From: Actinocorallia herbida
GTDB lineage: Bacteria > Actinomycetota > Actinomycetes > Streptosporangiales > Streptosporangiaceae
NCBI RefSeq assembly: GCF_003751225.1
Contig: NZ_RJKE01000001.1
Location: 2,604,001-2,668,000, forward strand
DNA length: 64,000 bases
Direction of reading: 5' to 3'
In this document: positions 33,175 through 41,343 of the stretch, piece after piece
Position numbering within the stretch: the first letter of the stretch is position 1
How the letters are laid out: every line of letters starts with the position of its first letter
Notes under the pieces: generated by a model
Databases searched by the model: none
Told to the model about the DNA's origin: nothing
What the model saw: the letters and a program-made list of their open reading frames with translations, nothing else
Position numbers and translations under genes: made by a program

Positions 33175-34041
33175 TTACCGGAGCGGGGACCCGTCCGGGA
33201 GGCGCACGACGGCGGTACCGGCCTGGGACTCGCCGAACGCCCAGCCCGCGACGAGGGAGCAGCCGACCGTTTCCAGCGCATCGGTCGACGGCCAGTAGCC
33301 GGTTCCGCAGTAGAAGCCGCCCTCGCTCCGCGCGTCGTCCTCCGTGCGGCACAGCATGCGGAGATGGTCGCGAAGACCGGGATACGTGACCGCGCTCAGC
33401 TTCTCCTCCCAGGGTTCGTCGGCGGGGCCGGGCCGGGAGATCTCGCGCACCGAGACCAGGTGGCCGGGCCCGCGCTCGGTGAACGTCGCGGCCCGCATCG
33501 CGTCGGTGAGGGTGCCGTCGGTGGCCACGCGCAGCAGCACCGTCACCCAGCCGTTCAGCTTCTTGGAGCTCTTGTGCGTCAGGTCGATCCCGTGCCGGCC
33601 CAGCAGCGGTCCCAGCTCCGCCCCGTACACCAGTGCCGCACCGTCGTCCCCTGACGTGGAGACGGCCCGCAGGTCGGTGACGAACGCGTCATCGAACGGC
33701 CGGGGACCCTTGTGCCCGCCCTCGCCCCACGGACCCGTGCCGGCCAGGAGGTCGGGATCGAACCAGAACAACGACCCGCTCAGGTCGAACCGCCAGGTGA
33801 ACGGGGAGAAGGGGTGATCCTCCGGATCCGGCAGCGGTCTCGGCTCCCGTCCTGTCAGGGCGTCGGGGGTCGCCCACGGGCTGGGGAACAGGAACTCGTC
33901 GAATGGATCCGAGGCGTGGAACACCCCGTATCGAGCGGCGGGCTCGGCGGCGGGCCTTCCACCGAGCAGTATCTCGAACGCGCTGCTCAGCGCGTCGTCC
34001 CATCCGCTGGGGGAAGTCACCGGGGGCGTCGCGGGAATCAT
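33175..34041 (-). CDS. hypothetical protein (288 residues)
   Basis: I do not recognise a family. The protein is soluble and acidic with many Pro, Gly and aromatic residues. Visible features are FHASDPFDEFLFPSPWATPDAL (about 41-62), SPFTWRFDLSGSLFWFDPDLL, and a C-terminal RSEGGFYCGTGYWPSTDALETVGCSLVAGWAFGES with two Cys. There is no signal peptide or membrane helix. The overall look recalls actinobacterial immunity or SUKH-like proteins, but nothing diagnostic is present. ATG 34041 has GGAG nine bases upstream. It converges on the CoA-transferase and stands apart from the catabolic genes. Confidence 0.75.
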   Translation of the reverse strand: MIPATPPVTSPSGWDDALSSAFEILLGGRPAAEPAARYGVFHASDPFDEFLFPSPWATPDALTGREPRPLPDPEDHPFSPFTWRFDLSGSLFWFDPDLLAGTGPWGEGGHKGPRPFDDAFVTDLRAVSTSGDDGAALVYGAELGPLLGRHGIDLTHKSSKKLNGWVTVLLRVATDGTLTDAMRAATFTERGPGHLVSVREISRPGPADEPWEEKLSAVTYPGLRDHLRMLCRTEDDARSEGGFYCGTGYWPSTDALETVGCSLVAGWAFGESQAGTAVVRLPDGSPLR

Positions 34042-34467
34042 GATCGGTACTCCTTGACCGGACCGGCAGAACCGGCGGGACATGTCATCGACGGCACCCT
34101 ATGCGCCGCCACCGACAACGGCCCCGTCTCCCGGGAACGCGGAGATCCGGGCGGCTCCGGTGCGCTCGGGCCAGATGGCGAAGGCCATCGCGGCGGGGTG
34201 GATCCGCCGGGTGGCCGCGATGTCCGCGCGGTAGCCGCGCGCTGCTCACCTGGCTCCGCGCGGTCGGCGCGCACGCGGTGGCCGACCGGGGCCTGGGCGC
34301 GCTGAACCGGACCCGGATCTCCGGCGCACGTCTCAGGAGGGGATCGTGCCGAACGAGAAATCCCAGGTCACAGTCTTGTGGATTTGTTACGGATTGACGT
34401 TGGTGGGGATTTTGTCCAGTCCGTCTTGGGTAGCCTCGAAGTCCGTTCTGTTAACAAAGGACACATC
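34042..34467. other. Intergenic region with AT-rich promoter portion
   Basis: 426 bases between divergent genes. The first 300 show no coding signature. The last 100 (34370-34467) are distinctly less GC-rich and include TTGACG at 34394-34399 as a possible -35. A small open frame (34346-34489) is listed separately. Confidence 0.5.
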
Positions 34468-34489
34468 GTGGACATCGCCCGCGTGCTGA
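34346..34489 (+). CDS. possible leader peptide (47 residues)
   Basis: GTG 34346 has a very good AGGAGG five bases upstream. The frame encodes a short hydrophobic stretch (VTVLWICYGLTLVGIL) and ends inside the following Roadblock-like gene, overlapping its start. Codon use is poor (weak G/C at third positions) and a rare TTA codon is present, so it may be only a chance frame behind a ribosome-binding-like sequence, or a leader that controls the next gene. Confidence 0.2.
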   Translation: MPNEKSQVTVLWICYGLTLVGILSSPSWVASKSVLLTKDTSWTSPAC

Positions 34490-34836
34490 AGGAGACCATG
34501 GCGATCGACGGGGCGCTCGGCGCCGCGCTGGTCGACTACAAGACCGGAAGGTCCCTGGGCTCGCTCGGCGGCGGTCCCGCACTGGACCTCGACGTCGCAG
34601 CGGCGCACAACGCCGAGGTCGTCCGGGCCAAGCTGCGCGCGATCCAGGCGCTCCGGCTCGACGACGTCATCGAGGACATCCTCATCTCCCTCGGCCGCCA
34701 GTACCACCTCATCCGGCTCTTCGAGGGGAACGTCGGCTCGCTGTTCCTCTACGTCGCGCTCGACCGCGACCGCGCCAACCTCGGTCTCGCCCGCTACGGC
34801 CTCCGCCAGGTCGAACGCCTCGTCTCCGGCGCCTGA
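34468..34836 (+). CDS. Roadblock/LC7-like small protein
   Basis: A 122-residue alpha/beta protein. MDIARVLKETMAIDGALGAALVDYKTGRSLGSLGG (about 1-35) has the pattern of a Roadblock/LC7 domain (helix, then a beta hairpin with A-L-V-D-x-x-T-G). Later segments YHLIRLFEGNVGSLFLYVALDRDRANLGLARYGLRQVE complete the sheet and last helix. In actinomycetes, Roadblock proteins act with small GTPases in cvn-type conservons, but none of those partners is here. GTG 34468 with AAAGGAC upstream is preferred over the earlier ATG at 34378. A single gene followed by a strong terminator. Confidence 0.75.
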   Translation: MDIARVLKETMAIDGALGAALVDYKTGRSLGSLGGGPALDLDVAAAHNAEVVRAKLRAIQALRLDDVIEDILISLGRQYHLIRLFEGNVGSLFLYVALDRDRANLGLARYGLRQVERLVSGA

Positions 34837-34859
34837 CCCGCGCCTCCCACGCAGGCCGC

Positions 34860-34890
34860 GGCCCGGACCGACCCCGTGTCGGTCCGGGCC
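34860..34890 (+). terminator. Strong hairpin terminator
   Basis: GGCCCGGACCGAC (34860-34872), 5-nt loop, and its exact complement at 34878-34890: a 13-bp perfect stem after the Roadblock-like gene. Confidence 0.85.
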
Positions 34891-34953
34891 GTCGCCTTTC
34901 CCCGGCCGGTGCGGGTCTGGTGGGGGAGCGGGCGCGGTGTTATCGTCGAATTA

Positions 34954-34972
34954 AAGAAGCTTCTTCAAGAAG
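34954..34972 (+). promoter_or_regulatory. Overlapping palindromes upstream of Rieske gene
   Basis: AAGAAGCTTCTT (34954-34965) is a perfect palindrome overlapping CTTCTT-C-AAGAAG (34960-34972), 26 bases before the Rieske ATG. Likely operator of the TetR encoded at the end of the same operon. Confidence 0.6.
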
Positions 34973-34998
34973 TCTCTTCATCAACCCAGGAGGACTCC

Positions 34999-35979
34999 AT
35001 GGGCCGGTTCCCGTTTCCGATTCCGAACGGCTGGTTCGCCGTCGCGCGGTCGGACGAGGTCGCCGACGGGCAGGTCGTGCCCGCGCACTACTTCGGGAAG
35101 GACCTCGCGGTCTTCCGGACGGTGACGGGCGAGGCCCGGGTCGTCGACGCGTACTGCCCGCACCTCGGGGCCAACCTCGCCAAGGGCGGCCGGGTCGAGG
35201 GGCAGCTGCTGGAGTGCCCGTTCCACGCGTGGCGGTACGACGGGGTGAGCGGCCGCTGCGTGGACGTTCCCTATTCCGACGCGGAGCCTTCGCCGAAGGC
35301 CAAGGTGCACGCCTACCCCGTCGTCGAGCGGTTCGGGTTGATCTTCGCCTGGCACCACCTCGGCAGGGAGGCCCCGTACATCCCGATGCCGGAGATGGCG
35401 GAGTTCGACGACGCGGAATGGTCGGCGCCGGTCTTCCACGAGTTCAAGTTCGCGACGTGCTGCCAGGAGATGGCCGAGAACAACGCCGACTACGTCCACT
35501 TCAAGTACGTGCACGGGATGGAGTCCGTCCCGGGAGGCGACGTCGGCTATGACGGGTTCGTGAAGACCGTCACGGAACGCCAGGAGTTCAAGAGCAAGAG
35601 CGGCCAGGTCCACGCGCTCGACTTCGTCCGGAAGTCCTTCGGCCTCGGGCTCGGCGCGCTCCGCCTCAAGGGCGTCATGTCGTTCGTCTCGTCGGTGTCC
35701 CCGATCGACGAGGAGAACGTGCACATCCGCTGGGTGTTCGTCATGCCGAAGTCGATGGAGTCCTTCTCCGCCAAGATGATCAACACGTTCGTCGAGGCCA
35801 TCGCCGAGGACGTTCCCATCTGGGAGAACAAGATCTTCATCGAGAAGCCGCTGCTCATCAAGGGCGACGGCCCGATCATCGAGTTCCGCCACTGGGCGAA
35901 GCAGTTCTATGGTGAGAACGTGCCGACCGAGGCGTGGGCGCCGAACCGAGTGAAGCGGCTGGAAGAGAGCGGTGTCTGA
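34999..35979 (+). CDS. Rieske non-heme iron oxygenase (KshA-like)
   Basis: A 326-residue oxygenase component. The Rieske 2Fe-2S site is AYCPHLGANL, then LECPFHAWRYDG, giving Cys53/His55 and Cys73/His76. The mononuclear iron site is AENNADYVHFKYVHG with His167 and His172; the third ligand Asp is probably in EDVPIWENKIF. The layout resembles KshA-type ketosteroid 9-alpha-hydroxylase and related alicyclic/aromatic ring hydroxylases. No reductase partner is encoded nearby, so it must borrow electrons. ATG 34999 follows AGGAGG. Its stop overlaps the TetR start, so the regulator is coupled to it. Confidence 0.9.
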   Translation: MGRFPFPIPNGWFAVARSDEVADGQVVPAHYFGKDLAVFRTVTGEARVVDAYCPHLGANLAKGGRVEGQLLECPFHAWRYDGVSGRCVDVPYSDAEPSPKAKVHAYPVVERFGLIFAWHHLGREAPYIPMPEMAEFDDAEWSAPVFHEFKFATCCQEMAENNADYVHFKYVHGMESVPGGDVGYDGFVKTVTERQEFKSKSGQVHALDFVRKSFGLGLGALRLKGVMSFVSSVSPIDEENVHIRWVFVMPKSMESFSAKMINTFVEAIAEDVPIWENKIFIEKPLLIKGDGPIIEFRHWAKQFYGENVPTEAWAPNRVKRLEESGV

Positions 35980-36664
35980 GAGACGGACGAGTGCGCGCGG
36001 CGCCGAGACGCGGGAACGCATCCTCGACGCCGCCGAGCGGCTCATGGCCGAGCGCGGCATCAGCGGGGTCTCGCTCAACGAGATCAACACCGCCGCGGGG
36101 CAGCGCAACACCGCGGCGTTGCACTACCACTTCGGGGGGCGCGAGGAACTCGTCAGGGCGATCCTGCGAAGGCACGGGGCTTGGCTGCGGGCGCGTCATG
36201 ACGAGTTGTACGCGGCGCTGGACGGGCGGGAGCCTTCCACGCGGGAGCTCGTCGAGGTGATCGTCCTGCCCGTCGCGGAGTACGTGGCGGAGGGGCCCAG
36301 CGCGCGGGCGGCGATCAGGATCTGGGTGTCGGCGATCAACCGGCCGGAACTCGCGGTCGAGGAGATCCAGGGGCTGGTCGACGCCACCCTGACACGGGCG
36401 GCGCGGGTGCTCATCGAGCGGATGCCGGAGACGATGCCGCGTCCGCTGGCGGTGGCCCGCCTCGTCACCGCCGCGCAGGCGGCACTGCACGTGCTGGCGG
36501 ACCGGGCCGTGCTGGAGGACGCGCCGGAGCCCCGGCGGGGCGACCTGCCGCTCCCGCTCGTCGCCGCGAACCTCGTCGACATGACCGTCGCGGCGCTCAC
36601 CGCGCCCGTCAGCGAGACGACGCGCGCGGCCGCGGTCGGCGCGCTGGACCCGGCCTCGGCCTGA
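35972..36664 (+). CDS. TetR-family regulator
   Basis: A 230-residue repressor. RERILDAAERLMAERGISGVSLNEINTAAGQRNTAALHYHFGGREELVRAIL (about 14-65) is the TetR_N domain, with HTH LNEINTAAGQRNTAALHYHF. The C-terminal domain has the IWVSAINRPEL...ALHVLAD pattern seen in regulators of ring-degradation operons. GTG 35972 overlaps the Rieske stop by 8 bases. It probably represses the Rieske operon through the palindromes at 34954-34972 and could also act on site G just downstream. Confidence 0.9.
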   Translation: MSERRTSARGAETRERILDAAERLMAERGISGVSLNEINTAAGQRNTAALHYHFGGREELVRAILRRHGAWLRARHDELYAALDGREPSTRELVEVIVLPVAEYVAEGPSARAAIRIWVSAINRPELAVEEIQGLVDATLTRAARVLIERMPETMPRPLAVARLVTAAQAALHVLADRAVLEDAPEPRRGDLPLPLVAANLVDMTVAALTAPVSETTRAAAVGALDPASA

Positions 36665-36715
36665 CGGGCCGGGTCCGATCGGCGGGGCCCCTTCACCCGG
36701 GCCGAGCCTGCCCGT

Positions 36716-36740
36716 AAGATGTATATAGAATCCATTATAA
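36716..36740 (+). promoter_or_regulatory. AT-rich promoter island (site G)
   Basis: AAGATGTATATAGAATCC (36716-36733) followed by ATTATAA, directly upstream of the amidohydrolase ribosome site (AAGGAGG, 36741-36747). On the reverse strand it reads ATATACATCTT, close to ATATACATTCT of site B. Confidence 0.5.
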
Positions 36741-36751
36741 AAGGAGGCGCC

Positions 36752-37990
36752 GTGACCGAGCAGTCACTGGCTCCGGACGTCCTCGCCGAGCGCCTGGCGA
36801 AGATCCCGCGGCTCATCGACGTGGACGCCCATGTCGTCGAACCGGCGAACCTGTGGAGCACCCGCCTGCCGACGCGGCTGCGCGAGGTCGGGCCGCGGAT
36901 CGAGTACGCGCCCGCCGGGGAAGTGAAGCTCGTGGACGGCCGCTACGTCGAGACCCCCGGCACCGAGGGCCCGGACGTCGCGTGGTGGCACTACGAGGAC
37001 ACCCGGACCCAGATCAAGAAGTACATCGCGGCGGCCGGGGTGCCCGCCGACGAGGTGACGAACGAGGGCATCACCTACGACGACATGCGTCCGGGGTGCT
37101 GGATCCCGTCGGAGCGGCTGGCCGACATGGACGTGAACGGTGTGGAGGCGCAGATGTGCTTCCCGAACTATGTGCGGTTCTGCGGGCAGATCTTCCTGTG
37201 GGGCAAGGACAAGGACCTGTCTCTCGCTTCGGTGCGGGCCTACAACGACTGGATGGTCGAGGAGTGGTGCGGCGACAGCGGCGGCCGTCTCATCCCGCTC
37301 TGCCTGGTCCCGCTGTGGGACGTCGACCTCGCCGTCGCCGAAGTCCGCCGCAACGCCGCTCGCGGAGTGCGCGCGGTGGCGTTCTCGGAGCTGCCCGCGT
37401 ATCTCGGCCTGCCGAGTCTGCATTCCGGCTACTGGGATCCGTTCTTCGCGGCCTGCCAGGAGACGGGCACGGTCCTGGCGATGCACATCGGGTCGGGCAC
37501 CAAGACCCCGCAGACGTCCCCGGACGCCCCGGGCGCGGTCGGCGCGACCATCATCTTCGGCAACAGCGTCGCCAGCATGACCGACTTCCTCTTCTCCGGC
37601 GTCCTGCACCGCTTCCCCCGCCTCAAGCTCCTGTACGCCGAGGCCCAGATCGGCTGGATCCCCTACCTCCTCGAGCGCATCGACGACGTCTGGGAGACCC
37701 ACCGGGGCTGGGCCAACGGGCAGCTCAACTGCCCGGAGAAGCCCTCGACGTACTACTACCGCCAGATCACCAGCTGCTTCTTCAAGGACTCGGTCGGCGT
37801 CGAGCTCCTGGACAAGGTGGGCCTCGACAACGTCACCTTCGAGACCGACTACCCCCACCAGGACGGCACCTGGCCCCGATCCCGCGAAGAGGCCGCCCTC
37901 CAGTACGGCCACCTCGACCAGCCGTCCATCAACAAGATCGCCCGCGGCAACGCCATCCGCCTCCTCGGCCTCACCCTCCCCGAGGCCTGA
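36752..37990 (+). CDS. amidohydrolase-2 family protein
   Basis: A 412-residue TIM-barrel metal-dependent hydrolase or decarboxylase. IDVDAHVVEPANLW (about 16-29) is the N-terminal His-x-x-Glu form common in actinobacterial members. MHIGSGTKTP (about 245-254) holds a metal His, and VTFETDYPHQDGTWP carries the C-terminal catalytic Asp. So, unlike the 9704 protein, its metal site looks intact. GTG 36752 after AAGGAGG is preferred; the ATG at 36719 lies within the AT island. Similar proteins accompany Rieske oxygenases and acyl-CoA genes and may open or decarboxylate ring-cleavage products (inference). Confidence 0.9.
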   Translation: MTEQSLAPDVLAERLAKIPRLIDVDAHVVEPANLWSTRLPTRLREVGPRIEYAPAGEVKLVDGRYVETPGTEGPDVAWWHYEDTRTQIKKYIAAAGVPADEVTNEGITYDDMRPGCWIPSERLADMDVNGVEAQMCFPNYVRFCGQIFLWGKDKDLSLASVRAYNDWMVEEWCGDSGGRLIPLCLVPLWDVDLAVAEVRRNAARGVRAVAFSELPAYLGLPSLHSGYWDPFFAACQETGTVLAMHIGSGTKTPQTSPDAPGAVGATIIFGNSVASMTDFLFSGVLHRFPRLKLLYAEAQIGWIPYLLERIDDVWETHRGWANGQLNCPEKPSTYYYRQITSCFFKDSVGVELLDKVGLDNVTFETDYPHQDGTWPRSREEAALQYGHLDQPSINKIARGNAIRLLGLTLPEA

Positions 37991-38007
37991 CCCCCGCAAC
38001 GCCCCGG

Positions 38008-38047
38008 ACCGTGCCGGAGACCTCGCGCGCGAGATCTCCGGCACGGT
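38008..38047. terminator. Bidirectional hairpin terminator
   Basis: ACCGTGCCGGAGA (38008-38020) and its exact complement (38035-38047) enclose a further self-complementary CTCGCGCGCGAG. It sits between the convergent amidohydrolase and flavoprotein genes. Confidence 0.85.
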
Positions 38048-38072
38048 GCTCGATGAAGCCCGCCGCGCGTGA

Positions 38073-39829
<1,757 letters not shown>

Positions 39830-40666
39830 ATGAACGGAAACCCTCCCGATGACGGGCTCGCCGCGAACCGTGCCCTCTGGGATGACCGCGCCCGGGCACA
39901 TGGCACGACCCCTGACGACATGCTGTACGACGTCGATTCGTTCCTGGCGGGCCGGCAGACGCTCTACGGGATCGAGCTGGAGCTGGCCGGTGATGTGACC
40001 GGCCAGGATGTGCTGCATCTGCAGTGCCACTTCGGCATGGACACACTCAACTGGGCCCGTCTGGGTGCCAGGGTCACCGGTGTCGATTTCTCGACGCCGG
40101 CGCTCGTCCGGGCACGCGAGCTGGCCGGGCGCGCCGGGCTGACCGCCGATTTCGTCGAGGCGGACACCCAGAATCTACCGGCCCGCCTGGCGGGCGGATT
40201 CGACCTCGTGATCGCCACGTACGGTGTGCTGTGCTGGATCGGGGACCTTGACGCGTGGATGCGTGGTGCGGCGATGGCGCTGCGGCCAGGTGGAAGGCTG
40301 GTGCTGGTCGACCTGCATCCCGCGTACCAGACCCTCGCCAGCTTTGAGCCGCTCGTGGCCGACTGGCCCTACGGGGGAGGAGAGCCCCAGCGCGAGGTCG
40401 TCGCGGGCACGTATGCGGACCCGGTCCTGCCGATGACCGCACGGGAGGTGGTCCAGTACCCGCATTCGGTGGGCGAGATCGTGACGGCGGCCGCCGGAGC
40501 GGGACTGATCATCGACCGGCTCGTCGAGCACACCGAGGTCGAATTCCCCGGAAGCCGCATCCTGCCCGAAGGCCCCGACGGCACACGTCGGTTCCCGTTC
40601 GGTGACACCTACCTCCCCGTCCTCTACTCGCTGAGAGCGAGATCACCCCGAACGGCCACGGCGTAG
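39830..40666 (+). CDS. class I SAM-dependent methyltransferase
   Basis: A 278-residue methyltransferase. NRALWDDRARAH (about 13-24) opens the protein. The SAM-binding motif I is VLHLQCHFGMDTLNWARLGARVTGVDFS (about 61-88), followed by FVEADTQNLP and FDLVIATYGVLCWIGDLDAW. The HLQCHFGMDTL form marks a family of small-molecule or unknown-substrate methyltransferases. The ribosome site at ATG 39830 is poor. Base composition here is somewhat lower in GC than neighbours, suggesting separate acquisition. It converges on the TetR at 40700; no functional link to the flavoprotein is shown beyond divergence. Confidence 0.88.
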   Translation: MNGNPPDDGLAANRALWDDRARAHGTTPDDMLYDVDSFLAGRQTLYGIELELAGDVTGQDVLHLQCHFGMDTLNWARLGARVTGVDFSTPALVRARELAGRAGLTADFVEADTQNLPARLAGGFDLVIATYGVLCWIGDLDAWMRGAAMALRPGGRLVLVDLHPAYQTLASFEPLVADWPYGGGEPQREVVAGTYADPVLPMTAREVVQYPHSVGEIVTAAAGAGLIIDRLVEHTEVEFPGSRILPEGPDGTRRFPFGDTYLPVLYSLRARSPRTATA

Positions 40667-40699
40667 CCGCCCGCGGTTCGGTCGCCGCTCGAGCTCCGT

Positions 40700-41257
40700 C
40701 TAGTGGCCGAGGGCGCGGTGGCTGACTTCGACGAGTTCGTCGAGGGAGGCGGCCGTCAGGTGGTTCTGCAGGGCGAAGCGGGCTACGCCCAGGGCGCCGA
40801 GGGCGCCTGCGACGCGGATGACCCTGTTCGGGTCGCTGTCGTAGGTGTCGGGGTGGACGTCGAACGCCGACATGAGGGTGTCGATGTGCTCCTTCAGCAC
40901 CTCGTGTTCGCAGTCGGCCGGCAGGTGCAGCAGTCCGGAGAGGAGCAGGGCGACGAACCCGGGGCGGCGCATCACCAGTTCCGCCAGCGCCCGGAGCGCG
41001 GCCCGGTCGCGCTCCGGTCCCGGGTCCTGGCCGGCCACCTCCCGCACGATCTGGTGGAGTCCGGCGAGGCAGCGCTCGAGGACCGCGTCCTGCAGGGCCT
41101 CCTTGGACGGGTAGTGCCTCAGCAGACCGCTCTTGGAGTAGCCCACGGCGTCCGCGATGCGCTGGAGCGAGGTCTCCTTCAGCCCGTGCCGGGCGAACAA
41201 CGTGGCGGCGCAGTCGATGATCGCGTCATCGACCTGCTGGCGTGTCTGGCGAAGCAT
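40700..41257 (-). CDS. TetR-family regulator
   Basis: A 185-residue repressor. RQQVDDAIIDCAATLFARHGLKETSLQRIADAVGYSKSGLLRHYPSKEALQDAVLE (about 5-60) is a textbook TetR_N domain. The rest is helical with no recognised ligand motif. It lies downstream of an MMPL transporter on the same strand but has its own promoter region containing two palindromes. Related half-sites occur before the transporter. It therefore probably represses itself and the transporter and is relieved by the exported compound. Confidence 0.92.
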   Translation of the reverse strand: MLRQTRQQVDDAIIDCAATLFARHGLKETSLQRIADAVGYSKSGLLRHYPSKEALQDAVLERCLAGLHQIVREVAGQDPGPERDRAALRALAELVMRRPGFVALLLSGLLHLPADCEHEVLKEHIDTLMSAFDVHPDTYDSDPNRVIRVAGALGALGVARFALQNHLTAASLDELVEVSHRALGH

Positions 41258-41273
41258 GGGACCACACTACTGG

Positions 41274-41316
41274 ATGCGGACCATCATGGTCGCAATGAGA
41301 CCATGATGGTCCGCAT
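41274..41316. promoter_or_regulatory. Nested palindromic TetR operators
   Basis: An 18-bp perfect inverted repeat (arms 41274-41291 and 41299-41316, 7-nt spacer). Each arm itself contains a palindrome: GACCAT-C-ATGGTC (41279-41291) and GACCAT-G-ATGGTC (41299-41311), centres 20 bp apart. It lies 17 bases upstream of the TetR start and may double as the transporter's terminator. Confidence 0.8.
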
Positions 41317-41343
41317 CGGCGTTCGGCCTCCTGGCGTAGGCCG

